A stretch of DNA of 64,000 nt. Source: Mobiluncus massiliensis (GTDB taxonomy: Bacteria; Actinomycetota; Actinomycetes; Actinomycetales; Actinomycetaceae). A model generated the notes under the pieces. It did no database searches. It saw nothing but the letters and a program-made list of their open reading frames with translations, and was not told the origin of the DNA. This document shows positions 24,756 to 34,063 of the stretch, in pieces; position 1 is the stretch's first letter; each line of letters begins with the position of its first letter. The stretch covers positions 1,426,001 through 1,490,000 of the forward strand of contig NZ_OX458329.1 in assembly GCF_949769255.1 (NCBI RefSeq). Direction: 5' to 3'. Both the position numbers and the translations under genes were made by a program.

Positions 24756-24911
24756 CAGAAAAGTACCCCCACCCATTTAAAGAAATTCAACGAACGGTAC
24801 GTCCCCGGCGCAGATAACCCGCCGGTATTGCTTGTCGTCACCGCGGGGAAACTTAGCTACACGCGCGACGACGGGGTGCACGTCGTTGCGTGCGGCAACC
24901 TCGGAGCCTAG
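24756..24911 (+). pseudogene. C-terminal remnant of a DUF4143 AAA ATPase
   Basis: An open frame without a start reads KKFNERYVPGADNPPVLLVV then TAGKLSYTRDDGVHVVACGN and ends at TAG. The YTRDDGVHVV-type ending is characteristic of a DUF4143 ATPase subgroup. Walker motifs and everything upstream are missing. It is the leftover of a deletion, possibly of the gene once controlled by the adjacent repeats. Confidence 0.45.
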
Positions 24912-25013
24912 AGCGAACCAGGCAGCGGGATGCGTTTACCTTCCCACACGAATCAGGGCAACTGAGGTGGTCCAGGTTTTCTTCTGCTTCTTTTACGGCT
25001 GTCGGCAAGCAGA

Positions 25014-25140
25014 CTAGGTGTTGATTTCTTGGGTAATGGTTTCGTCTGGTGTTGCGTAGCTCAGACATTGGTGTAGGCGGTGGTTGTTTTACCCGTACTC
25101 CCAGTTCAGCGTTGCCCACCCGACCTCCCTCTGCGGCGGA
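25014..25140 (-). pseudogene. C-terminal remnant of an IS3-type transposase
   Basis: On the minus strand one frame reads REVGWATLNWEYG, a stop, then NNHRLHQCLSYATPDETITQ and TAG. The pattern E-aTL-W-(Y)-NNHRLH-LgY-TP-E is the end of the DDE integrase domain of IS3/IS481 transposases. The in-frame TAA and lack of the rest make it a relic. No inverted terminal repeats were found. Confidence 0.6.
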
Positions 25141-25169
25141 CTCCGGGCTATATGCAGATTATTATGCAG

Positions 25170-27767
25170 CTACAAAGCGTTACTGACCGGCTGACTGAAA
25201 GCCTTGAGGTCTTCCCAGGAATCTGCGCGGGCAGTGTCATTTTCGTAGGCGATTAAGTATCCCCACTTTTGATCCGCGTAGGCGTCCTCGGCAATCAAAC
25301 GCCGCACTAATGATTCTGCGGCTTTACGTTTGGCTTGCACCTGCTCATCATCGCGGCCACGCTCTGATTTTCCTTCGATAATCCAGTAGACGCCATCACT
25401 GTCGCGCGCAACAAAGTCTGGGAAATAACGATCTTTAGAGTTGTAGTACACAAAAGCCCCATCTTGCGGGTGTAAACGATGCCACCACTTGATCCCTGAC
25501 GAAATATTAAGCAGTCTGGCTAGTACGTATTCGCCAGTGTAGGAGTCGAAGGACTCCTCAGCGAAAAGAGACTTGAACCAGCCCCCATAAACCCGTCCCC
25601 GCACGAACTGCTCACGGCTGTCAATTTGGTCATGAACTTTTTCTCCCAGCGGCAACGTATATCCCGAGCCGGGCAGGGTTTTAGGGTGAACAGTGGAAAC
25701 TTCGCGGGTGGCGCGCAGTGTTTCCGTTATATATTTTTGCACCAGCTTGGATAACTCATCGCGTGCAGAGGCAAGCGATTTCACCGTCCAGCCCCTGAAA
25801 GTCACGCTTTTCATAAACGTTGGAACCAGCAACTTATATACGTAACGAACGCTCTGCTTGGTCTTGGGAACAAGCGGCATATTCATCACGAGTTTGGTAA
25901 GGGCATCTCGCGCGTCTTCATCATCGATGCGAATCGAGTCAACCTCGGCACTTTCACGATCCTCTGCACGCAGTTTCTTTCCTAACGCAGCAATGATTTC
26001 TTTACGCAGCAATACTTCGCCGGTAGAGGTGACGCGGCGAGCCGCCTGCTCAACATCGGTATCACTAATCTCTGATAGCTCGATAGGTGGCTGGTGAACG
26101 TCAATCGTTGTCACCGGGAACTGGTAACTAACCTCAGTAAACTCAGGGTTACGCTCAATCGCAACTGGCTCCCACTCCGGGGCGGCATCTACCCCAGATT
26201 CACCAATAGTACGAACTCCCAGCCCTGGAAGTCCCTGCCCCAGATTCCCCGGTTCACTCACCGACACAGTACCCATTTCACCGGGAAATACACCTGTAGC
26301 ATCCCCAAAGTGGAATTGCCTAGCACCAGTTTCCACTCCTCCAGCAGACTGGTTAGAGCTATCAGCACTAGCGTCGGCAGGATTAGCAGAGATTTCGCTA
26401 CCGGCTGTTTCGATAGCCTCGCGCACTTTAGTGTTATCTTGGCTGGCTACCGCTTCTTCCAAACCAAACTGCTGCAACACATTCTCGGCAGCCAGCAACT
26501 CGCTAAAAGACTGGTGGGCGATAATATCCAACTGGTCAATCTGCCCCACCCCCGTATACTTCCCGAACGGCAAACGCAGCCCGCGCCCCATAGTCTGCTG
26601 GGTTAAAACCTCCGAAGCCATCGCCCGCAGCGTTACCACCACGGCAATATTCTTAACATCCCAACCCTCTTTAAGCTTATTGACACTAACCACCGCTAAC
26701 ACCGGTGAATAAGGACGATCCAACTCATCGAGCAGGCGCTGAGTTGCTTCGTCCTCATGCTTAGAATCCACCTGTAACACCGCTTCGGCTTTGCCCAAGT
26801 ATTCCGGGGTACGCAGTAGATTAGCAACCTGGGTAGCATGTTCCACGTCAGCACACACCACGAACGCCACGGCATTTACACGCTGACGATTTTGACTGCT
26901 CGCATACGTGTCGTAGTAGGCCTGCTTAATATCGCGAAGCTGTAAAGCATCCCTCAGCTGCTGCTCCTCTGATGCTTCATCCTCACCGTAGCCATTCTTA
27001 CGGAATGCCAACACCGGAGCCTTCACATACTTATCCTGGATTGCGCGGTACAACGGATACTCGAAAATAACGTGATCTGTTTTCTTATCCACCGAGGCAG
27101 TCAAACCAATAGCCGCCGCCGGATCCAGCTCTTTAAGTGCTGCGTTAAACGCCACCGCGCTCGCACCATATAGATGCGACTCATCAGCAATCACCACCAG
27201 GTCCTCAAGGTTCTTGAGGTAATCGAACAGTACCCCTGCATTCTCGTCAAAACGCCGCGGCTTACGACGCATCGCATCCTGGGTGCCATCGCGAGTATCT
27301 CCGTCCTCAGATTTAGGAGCAATCAACTGCTGAATATTGAAAATGAACGCCAGCAAAGACACCTCGCTACCATACGCTAGTTGCGCCGGACCATTCTGGC
27401 GCGCCACCCACGCCGAATAATCCTGAGGCGTAACCACCTGCGGTGGTACAGCAGAACCGGCGATATAACGCGGTGACCCGTTTGTAAAGTTTTGCACGGT
27501 CTTAGCTTGAACTGTTTTTCCAGGGGTAACAATCATGACATTGCCGACACCCTGGCGGCGCAAATACTCAACGAATGCCGCCATCAGATAGGTTTTTCCG
27601 ACCCCGGTCGCCAGATTCATCACCTGCATCACTGCCGGGTCATAATCCCCATCGAGGGTAAAAACCAACTTGCGCAGCGCCTCCTTATTAGGAGTCCGCA
27701 AATCAAACTCGGAGCTAATCGCCTCCAGCATGTCTGAATCAAAACTGAGATTAAGCCGGTTAGCCAT
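25170..27767 (-). CDS. Type III restriction enzyme, Res subunit
   Basis: ATP-dependent DNA translocase and endonuclease subunit of a type III system, 865 residues. The N-terminal superfamily 2 helicase has Walker A LATGVGKTYLMAAF (about 52-65), a DEAD-like box IADESHLYGASA, LTASVDKKTDH and the late arginine motif TQQTMGRGLRLPFG. The C-terminal nuclease domain is DFVARDSDGVYWIIEGKSE, a D...ExK layout of the PD-(D/E)XK fold. Length is typical for the shorter Res group. Its ATG overlaps the stop of mod (TAATG), so the pair is translationally coupled. All motifs look intact, so this is probably a working system. Confidence 0.9.
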   Translation of the reverse strand: MANRLNLSFDSDMLEAISSEFDLRTPNKEALRKLVFTLDGDYDPAVMQVMNLATGVGKTYLMAAFVEYLRRQGVGNVMIVTPGKTVQAKTVQNFTNGSPRYIAGSAVPPQVVTPQDYSAWVARQNGPAQLAYGSEVSLLAFIFNIQQLIAPKSEDGDTRDGTQDAMRRKPRRFDENAGVLFDYLKNLEDLVVIADESHLYGASAVAFNAALKELDPAAAIGLTASVDKKTDHVIFEYPLYRAIQDKYVKAPVLAFRKNGYGEDEASEEQQLRDALQLRDIKQAYYDTYASSQNRQRVNAVAFVVCADVEHATQVANLLRTPEYLGKAEAVLQVDSKHEDEATQRLLDELDRPYSPVLAVVSVNKLKEGWDVKNIAVVVTLRAMASEVLTQQTMGRGLRLPFGKYTGVGQIDQLDIIAHQSFSELLAAENVLQQFGLEEAVASQDNTKVREAIETAGSEISANPADASADSSNQSAGGVETGARQFHFGDATGVFPGEMGTVSVSEPGNLGQGLPGLGVRTIGESGVDAAPEWEPVAIERNPEFTEVSYQFPVTTIDVHQPPIELSEISDTDVEQAARRVTSTGEVLLRKEIIAALGKKLRAEDRESAEVDSIRIDDEDARDALTKLVMNMPLVPKTKQSVRYVYKLLVPTFMKSVTFRGWTVKSLASARDELSKLVQKYITETLRATREVSTVHPKTLPGSGYTLPLGEKVHDQIDSREQFVRGRVYGGWFKSLFAEESFDSYTGEYVLARLLNISSGIKWWHRLHPQDGAFVYYNSKDRYFPDFVARDSDGVYWIIEGKSERGRDDEQVQAKRKAAESLVRRLIAEDAYADQKWGYLIAYENDTARADSWEDLKAFSQPVSNAL

Positions 27768-29767
27768 TAACGCTCACCACCTTCACTATAAGGAAAAACA
27801 TCATCAGGCAACGCAACCACCCGCGAACCCTTCACCGCTTTCCGTAGATGCTGACGCACCCCATCCATCACGCTGGTTGCAGCCAGCACAATCGTTTCAC
27901 CCGGCTGTAGCTGGGAGACGAGCCAATCAACAACCTCAACCGTGGCCACGCCCTCAACCACCCGCAACAGGGCATTTCCACGTTGGGCATCAAAAATATA
28001 GTCATCATCTGGATGCAAAAGGGTGAATCCCAGATTGGCAGCCACCGATTCGATAAGTACTTGCCCGGTTGCCGCCGGGGTCAATATCACTCGCCCTAAC
28101 TGCGGGTCATAGTCAAAACAAGCCGGCGACAAATGCGCCACCTGAAAACCTCCCCCGCCGCGCCAATTTATGACCTCCTTGGTGCGCTGGGTTTTTGCTG
28201 CCTCCTTCAACGCTTTTATGCGGGGGTCCGTTTTTGCCGCTGGATCATCGGCTATCAGTTTGTTGAGGACACTCGTAAACTTCGCGGCATCATCGGGACT
28301 CACCCCCTCCGGTAGTTCCACCCCATCAGCAGGCACCCGATTACCCTTAGTTCTGGTAACACCACCAGGATCAGTATCGTTGACGACTTTCTCTAAACGC
28401 GGACGAGTAAACTGCTTAAAAGTATCCTCTACCAGCTCACACGTCACCCAACGCCGCCCCATCTTCTGCGCCACCGCAGCAGTCGTCCCAGAACCCGCAA
28501 ACACATCAAGAACAATGTCACCAGGATTCGAAGCAATATGAATAATGCGCTCAATAAGCCTTTCTGGTTTAGGGGTCGAGAACGCTGCCTGCCCCGGAAA
28601 AAGGGCTTTCATCTCAGATTTCGCTTCACGATTGTGACCGACTTGGTCATTAGGCCACCAAGACCGGGCAGGCTGGCCAGAGGGCGGTGGGTATGCCTTT
28701 CGCCCGAAACCTCGCTCCTTTACGAAAAACTCCGGCCATGCACCCTCCTGGATGCGCTTCTCTGCCGTGTTTCGTGACTCTTCTAGGCGTTTCGGGTCGA
28801 TGAGCATGTCTGGGACATTCTGCCGGAGCTGGCTTTTCGTGAGATTGCTGCGCTCAAGCCGATTCTCTAGGTCTGGATCAGCGAAGATATAGTAACCGAA
28901 TTCTGAAAGCGAACGAATAATTCGTGAAGCTTCGAAAGTCCAGTGCCGGCCAATGGCAGGAAAGTGAATTTCGCCAGAAATTGGATGCTGAATGCCAAAT
29001 ACACTTGGATGCTGTTTCTTGCCACTCAGGTTTCCGGGTGCCGTAAGGTCAGCCGACCACCAAATTCCCCGAGAATCGCCGTCAGGATTACTGAAGCGGG
29101 CATTGTCAGCTGCTGTCCTCGGCATCCTGTGGAATTGAGTCGCGTCGCTGGATGCGTAGCAAAGAATCACATCTTGATCCACCGAAACACGTTGAGCGTC
29201 ACCGCGTGGCGAGTCCGCTTTCTGCCACACGAACTCGGCAATGAAATTAGTCCCACCGAAAACCTCATCCAGCAGAAGCCGCATGCGGTGGTTCTCGGCG
29301 TAGTCAAGATGCACCCAGATCGAGCCATCGTCGGATAGCAGTTTCTTCATGTGCAGCAAGCGGTCGCGCATCATAGTCAGCCACACGGAGTGTTCCAGGT
29401 TGTCCTCGTAATTAGCGAAAGTCTGCGCGGTGTTAAATGGCGGATCAATATAGATTAGCTTCACTTTGCCCACATATTTTTCAGCCAGCTCTGGCACCCG
29501 GGTAAGCGCCTCCAAAACGTCCCCACTCTCCCCCAAAATCAGCAGGTTATCGTCTTGTGGTTCCAGGTCGGCACGCTCAGAATACTCAAAGTCCTCACTC
29601 TTGGGAGTTTGCTTACCCTGAACATATTCGTCGTAAATCAGGGTGTGGGTTTCGCAGTAACGCGGATCAGCGGGATCAACCCAGGTATAACCATATTTGC
29701 CGGTTTCGGTAGGAATCAGAGCCTTGTCCTTGTTGTACCAAGTCAGTTGCAGGCGTTGTTGCGACAT
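27767..29767 (-). CDS. Type III DNA methyltransferase, Mod subunit
   Basis: Beta-class N6-adenine (or N4-cytosine) DNA methyltransferase, 666 residues, giving modification and target recognition for the type III system. Motif IV is DPPFNTAQTFANYEDN near residue 107 and motif I DVFAGSGTTAAVAQ near 415. The region between holds the variable target-recognition domain (about 180-390). A frame upstream of res and overlapping its start is the standard mod-res order. GGAGAGG precedes the ATG. No simple-sequence tract indicating phase variation was seen in the reading frame. Confidence 0.9.
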   Translation of the reverse strand: MSQQRLQLTWYNKDKALIPTETGKYGYTWVDPADPRYCETHTLIYDEYVQGKQTPKSEDFEYSERADLEPQDDNLLILGESGDVLEALTRVPELAEKYVGKVKLIYIDPPFNTAQTFANYEDNLEHSVWLTMMRDRLLHMKKLLSDDGSIWVHLDYAENHRMRLLLDEVFGGTNFIAEFVWQKADSPRGDAQRVSVDQDVILCYASSDATQFHRMPRTAADNARFSNPDGDSRGIWWSADLTAPGNLSGKKQHPSVFGIQHPISGEIHFPAIGRHWTFEASRIIRSLSEFGYYIFADPDLENRLERSNLTKSQLRQNVPDMLIDPKRLEESRNTAEKRIQEGAWPEFFVKERGFGRKAYPPPSGQPARSWWPNDQVGHNREAKSEMKALFPGQAAFSTPKPERLIERIIHIASNPGDIVLDVFAGSGTTAAVAQKMGRRWVTCELVEDTFKQFTRPRLEKVVNDTDPGGVTRTKGNRVPADGVELPEGVSPDDAAKFTSVLNKLIADDPAAKTDPRIKALKEAAKTQRTKEVINWRGGGGFQVAHLSPACFDYDPQLGRVILTPAATGQVLIESVAANLGFTLLHPDDDYIFDAQRGNALLRVVEGVATVEVVDWLVSQLQPGETIVLAATSVMDGVRQHLRKAVKGSRVVALPDDVFPYSEGGER

Positions 29768-29880
29768 CTAGTTGACCTCTCCTTTCGGCGATGCTGGAGT
29801 CACGTCACAGATACCAGTAATTTTACCGCCACAAGCAAGGCATATTTCCGAAACGTGCCGGATTGGATGTTAACCCCTAG

Positions 29881-30243
29881 ACTAAGTTAACTTCCTCAGC
29901 CGGAGTCGATGCCGCAGCGACAGCGATTGACGACCTCATCGCCCTCAACTCACGCCAACCACTCGACCAAGATGAATACCAAACTCGGTTCAATGCCATA
30001 GCTGAGCAGCACACACGGCTACTTGCCGAGCATAAAGAAATCGCTGACCAAATCAACGACCGGCAAACCCGCCGCCGCGCCTACGAACACTACAAGAAAC
30101 AACTAACCCAGCTAGGGAAAGAAACCGAAATCGAATACAGCCCATTTCGCTGGCACACGCTCCTAGACCACGCTGAAGTAGAGACTGACGACACAATCAC
30201 CTATGTGTTCAGAGACGGCACTCGCAAAACTGTGCAGATCTAG
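29881..30243 (+). pseudogene. 3' remnant of a large serine recombinase
   Basis: An open frame of 120 codons lacking a start begins right after a TAG at 29878 and ends at TAG 30241. It encodes a helical, Gln/Arg-rich region (DQDEYQTRFNAIAEQHTRLL; AEHKEIADQINDRQTRRRAY) and the ending FRWHTLLDHAEVE...ITYVFRDGTRKTVQI. The w..lvd.v.v....i.f.fkdG ending is the C-terminus of large serine recombinases. The catalytic N-terminal resolvase domain is absent. It marks an old integrative element beside the restriction genes. Confidence 0.65.
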
Positions 30244-30296
30244 CGACACCAAAACACGCGCTGAAAAATGTCGGAGCAGTTTCGTATCCTAGAAGT

Positions 30297-31151
30297 ATGA
30301 GTTTCACAGCTACTGTCTTGAGAGTTGCTATTGCTTCACCCTCTGATGTTCAAGATGCCCGCAATGCCGTTGAGAAAGCGCTGCATGATTGGAATGCCGC
30401 GAATTCCGCTACCAAGAGGGTCGTCCTACTTCCGTGGCGTTGGGAGACTTCATCCGTTCCGATGCTCGGCGGCCATCCGCAAGAACTCATCAACAAGCAA
30501 GGTATAGATTCAGCCGATATTCTCATCGGGATCTTCGGTAGCAGGCTGGGCGCGCCAACTCCAGATGCCGTTTCCGGTACCGTTGAAGAAATTGAACGTG
30601 CAGCATCAAGCGAGAAACCAGTTCATCTTTACTTCTCAACGGCTCCATTGCCGAATGACGTTGATACCCGCCAAATTGATGGACTGCGCGAGTTTAGGAG
30701 TGAAATTCAACAGCGTGGCCTCTACGGGGAATTTGCGACGCCCGAACAGCTCGGCCATGAAATATGGAAAGCAGTTGGGTATGACGTAGATTCTCTCGAA
30801 GCCGAACCCGTGAAAGAGTCGGCCCAAGATTTGGGCGTGGTTCTCAAAGTGCAGTCTCGTGAAGAACGCGAAGCAAAGGGACTCGATAATAAGGGAAAAA
30901 TGCAATACAGCACCAAACATTGGTACGAAGTTACAAATGTCGGTGATGTTAAGGCAACCAATATGAAATTCTCGATGTCCGAAGACACTCAAGGCGTTGT
31001 CCTGATTGCGCCTGAGAATCCAATTACTCTCCAACCAGGCACAACGTGGAAAATCAACGTTATTTATACGTTGGGCATGAACCAGCCCCGCCTGGTCGTT
31101 TCGTGGGATGAGGATGGCGAACAGAAAGAAGAGACTTTCGACGTCCAATAG
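30297..31151 (+). CDS. DUF4062-domain protein
   Basis: A 284-residue soluble protein. The N-terminus VLRVAIASPSDVQDARNAVEKALHDWN...VVLLPWRWETSSVPMLGGHPQELINKQGIDSADILIGIFGSRLGAPT fits DUF4062, a TIR/nucleoside-hydrolase-like alpha/beta fold found in defence islands. GTVEEIERAASSEKPVHLYFS extends it. The C-terminal 90 residues look beta-rich (YEVTNVGDVKATNMKFSMSED), perhaps an Ig-like sensor. It lies between an intact type III system and a broken type I gene. A defence role is inferred from domain and neighbourhood. ORF start ATG has no strong ribosome site. Confidence 0.75.
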   Translation: MSFTATVLRVAIASPSDVQDARNAVEKALHDWNAANSATKRVVLLPWRWETSSVPMLGGHPQELINKQGIDSADILIGIFGSRLGAPTPDAVSGTVEEIERAASSEKPVHLYFSTAPLPNDVDTRQIDGLREFRSEIQQRGLYGEFATPEQLGHEIWKAVGYDVDSLEAEPVKESAQDLGVVLKVQSREEREAKGLDNKGKMQYSTKHWYEVTNVGDVKATNMKFSMSEDTQGVVLIAPENPITLQPGTTWKINVIYTLGMNQPRLVVSWDEDGEQKEETFDVQ

Positions 31152-31186
31152 AATTCTCGGATCCCCCGTAACCCGAAAACTACCCC

Positions 31187-31921
31187 CTACGCTGCGAGCG
31201 CGTAGGTTGTGCCAATTTGTATCCATTCCGCTCGGGAAGTTTCGTAAACCCGGTTTACGCGATTCTTGCCCAACACCGTGATGCGGGCGATCAGCTCGGC
31301 GACACACTGGGGGGTAAAGAACTCACCGCCGGATTTTCCCGCCGAAGAGGCATACATGGTCATCAGATACTCGTAGGCATCGCCGAAGGTGTCGATGTTC
31401 GTGTCCCGATAGCCGCCCAGTTCCAAGTCGCCGATGGCGTCGAGCAGCTTCGTGAGTTTCTCGTTACGCTGGGCAATCGTGTTGCCGAGCTTGGCGCTGT
31501 TCGTGTCGATATCAGCAAACAGACCCTTCATGTCGTCCTCGGAGCTGGTGCCCACCGCCGAAGCTTCGATGTTTTGAAACACCCGCGCCAGCGTTTCATT
31601 GAGATTCTGGTCGTGCGGGGCGTGTTCGCGCACGTTAGAAAACAAATCTGAGGGGCGGATAAAGAACCCGAGGGTGTTTACCAGGTATTTGCTCTGAACC
31701 TCAGCCTCGTCGTCTGGCAGCAGGGAGTAGTCAAAGTCCGGGCTGCCAGCCTCAGCTTGAACTTGCTTCACAAAAGCAACGATGTGCTCGGAAATGAAAC
31801 GATAGAACAGCATTCCCAGCACGTAGGCTTTGAAATCCCATCCGTCCACGCTGCCGCGCAGGTCGTTGGCGACCCGCCAAATTGTACGGTGTAAATTGGC
31901 GCGCTCGTCTGTTGGTGACAC
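31187..31921 (-). pseudogene. hsdM: hsdM, type I methyltransferase truncated before its catalytic motifs
   Basis: The N-terminal 227 or so residues of HsdM: VANDLRGSVDGWDFKAYVLGMLFYRFISEHI (HsdM N-terminal helical domain) through GDAYEYLMTMYASSAGKSGGEFFTPQCVAELIARI. A complete protein (about 510 residues) continues VNKVYDPACGSGSLL and NPPF. Here it runs VNRVYETSRAEWIQIG and stops after 244 residues, with no SAM motif I or NPPF. No hsdS or hsdR lies nearby. AGGAGGAA before the GTG start is well preserved, so a fragment may still be made. Confidence 0.85.
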
Positions 31922-32063
31922 AAATTCCTCCTGTTTATTTGAGGATACCCAAATCTACCTAACAACCGCAGCCTAATGATGCGCTTTTGAAGCAAATCTA
32001 GGCTCGTCACACGAAAATTTCGCTCCTCCGACTTAGCGCCGCGACCACTGCAAACGGCCTGGA

Positions 32064-32975
32064 TTACCCCTTCACGGAGCCGGCCATCATGCCGCCGACG
32101 AAGTACTTGCCCAACGCGATGTAGACCAGGAGCGTCGGGACGGAGGCAATCAAGGCGCCCGCCATGGAACCGCCGTAGTCAGCCATGATTGAGCCGTGTG
32201 CCAGTTCGTTCAGGGACAGGGTCACCGGACCGCGCTGGGAACCGCCGCCAAAGAACAGGGCAAACAGGAAGTCGTTCCACGCGGAAGTAAACTGCCAAAT
32301 CAGCACCACCACGAAAGACGGAATGGAAATCGGCAACACCACATTAAAGTACGTGCGCAACATTCCCGCCCCATCGATACGCGCAGCCTCGATGAGATCT
32401 CGCGGCACGCTCTCGTAATAGTTACGGAAAATCAGGGTCGTAATCGGGATGCCATAGATGATGTGCATCAAAATCAGGGTGTGAATCCCGAAACCAATCT
32501 GGGACGCCACCACCATGCGCATCATAGGAATCATGACAGCCTGGTAAGGAATGAACATGCCAAACAAAATCAGGGTGAACACCACGTTCGCTCCGGGGAA
32601 CCGCCAGCGGGACAGGACGAAACCGTTAGCGGAACCGAGCATAGCCGAGATAATCGAGGACGGAATGACCAACATCAGCGAGCGCAGCAGCCCACCCTGC
32701 AGCTGTTCCCAGGCCCGAGCCCAGTTGTCGGTGTTCCATTCAGCAGGCAGATACCAAGTCCGGGACGGGTCGGCCTCCCCCGCCCCTTTGAAAGACGTAA
32801 TCAACAGCACGTAAACCGGCATGAGGACCATAGCGAGGAAGAAAATCAGGAGCACGTAGCGAATAATCTTGCCGACGCTGACCCCGCCACGCTTCTTCCC
32901 TACCGAACCATTGGAGTTGACCTTTTTTGTCGTAATCGCGGCAGCACCCGCGTCGATTGTAGCGGCGGAACTCAT
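32064..32975 (-). CDS. Sugar ABC transporter permease, MalG/UgpE type
   Basis: Inner-membrane permease of a carbohydrate importer of the CUT1 class, 303 residues with six TM segments after a Lys-rich N-terminus. The EAA loop is present: ESVPRDLIEAARIDGAGMLRTYFNVVLPISIPSF. It ends ALGKYFVGGMMAGSVKG. It overlaps the start of the upstream permease by 4 bp (ATGA). No ATPase gene is linked, so the importer must share an MsiK-like ATPase coded elsewhere. Last gene of the first sugar ABC operon. Confidence 0.9.
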   Translation of the reverse strand: MSSAATIDAGAAAITTKKVNSNGSVGKKRGGVSVGKIIRYVLLIFFLAMVLMPVYVLLITSFKGAGEADPSRTWYLPAEWNTDNWARAWEQLQGGLLRSLMLVIPSSIISAMLGSANGFVLSRWRFPGANVVFTLILFGMFIPYQAVMIPMMRMVVASQIGFGIHTLILMHIIYGIPITTLIFRNYYESVPRDLIEAARIDGAGMLRTYFNVVLPISIPSFVVVLIWQFTSAWNDFLFALFFGGGSQRGPVTLSLNELAHGSIMADYGGSMAGALIASVPTLLVYIALGKYFVGGMMAGSVKG

Positions 32976-33943
32976 CGGTTGGCCTCCTTCGCATCGTGAA
33001 TCAAGTAGGGCACCACCAGCAGCGCCACAATCACCAACAGAACCGTGCCAACCGCGGCCGCGTTCGAGTAATCCGAAACCGTCATGAAGTTATACATATC
33101 GATGGCCGGAACCTTGGTCTGGTAGAACGTCTGGTCCGCCACAGCCATAATCAAGTCGAAAGACTTCAGCGACATATGCCCGATGATGATGACCGCGCTG
33201 AGCGCTACAGGCGCGAGCTGCGGAAAGATGATGTAGCGGTACAGCTGCCATTCGTTCGCGCCGTCCACGCGTCCGGCTTCCCGCAAGTCGTCAGGCACCC
33301 CGCGGAATCCTGCCAGGAACAGGGCCATCACGTAGCCCGAGAGCTGCCACACGGCGGGAATCCCCACCGCCAGCACCCCGAAGGTGGGGTTGGCAATCCA
33401 GTCGTTTTGCAGCCCGCCCAGGCCGACCATCTGGAGTAAACGGTTCAAACCGGAGGCGTTCTCATCTTGAGCGGAGTTCAGCATCCAGCGCCACACCACG
33501 CCGGAGGCGATGAACGATACCGCCATCGGGAACAGGAAAACGGAACGGAAGATCCCTTCGCCTTTAATGGGTTTATCCAACAGCCACGCCCAGACGAACC
33601 CAAAGAACAGCGTACCCACCAGGAACATTACCGTGAACATCAGCAGGTTAATTAAGGAATGCTGGAAATCCTTGTCCGCAAATAACGCCGCGAAGTTTGC
33701 AAACCCCACAAAGTTAACCGGTTGCACCCCCGAAACTTGCGGCGCGGAGTGGTTGTCCTGCAGGGACGTTACCAAGTTAGACCCCAACAAGCCGTAAACA
33801 AAAACAGCCACGAGGATGATAGATGGCGACACCAGTAACAGCCCGGGTCCCCACTGCTTAATGCCGTTTGAACTGCGTGCTCGTTTGCGCTTCATCGGTG
33901 CCCTAGCCTTTTCAGGTGCCTTGACGGCGGCGTTGCCTGACAT
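32972..33943 (-). CDS. Sugar ABC transporter permease, MalF/UgpA type
   Basis: Partner permease of 323 residues with six TM segments. The EAA motif reads GFRGVPDDLREAGRVDGANEWQLYRYIIFPQL. The N-terminus is basic (PMKRKRARSSNG), consistent with a cytoplasmic N-end. It pairs with the following MalG-type gene. It sits 184 bp downstream of its binding-protein gene, with a very stable hairpin between them, so the permeases are likely made at a lower level than the binding protein. Confidence 0.9.
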   Translation of the reverse strand: MSGNAAVKAPEKARAPMKRKRARSSNGIKQWGPGLLLVSPSIILVAVFVYGLLGSNLVTSLQDNHSAPQVSGVQPVNFVGFANFAALFADKDFQHSLINLLMFTVMFLVGTLFFGFVWAWLLDKPIKGEGIFRSVFLFPMAVSFIASGVVWRWMLNSAQDENASGLNRLLQMVGLGGLQNDWIANPTFGVLAVGIPAVWQLSGYVMALFLAGFRGVPDDLREAGRVDGANEWQLYRYIIFPQLAPVALSAVIIIGHMSLKSFDLIMAVADQTFYQTKVPAIDMYNFMTVSDYSNAAAVGTVLLVIVALLVVPYLIHDAKEANR

Positions 33944-34063
33944 TTTTGTCCCCTAAATTATGGTCGATGTGGTTGAGATTTTGGGGTTCGCATCGGTGTG
34001 CACCAGGTTCTCCGCTCACCTCTGCCGACTGCACAAGGTCGGTTGATGCGCCCCAGTTCAGCC

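Larger units (their letters stand above)
24468..25169. other. Gene-poor stretch with repeats and decayed genes
   Basis: No intact gene is present in these 700 bp. The stretch holds three 13-bp direct repeats at 23-bp spacing, then the tail of a DUF4143 ATPase (plus strand), then the tail of an IS3-type transposase (minus strand). These are listed separately. The first 200 bp (24468-24670) hold nothing I can name. Confidence 0.6.

Noticed and set aside
24853-25119. Minus-strand ORF of 88 codons
   Set aside because: It is out of frame with the transposase relic that explains the same DNA and has no recognisable protein features.
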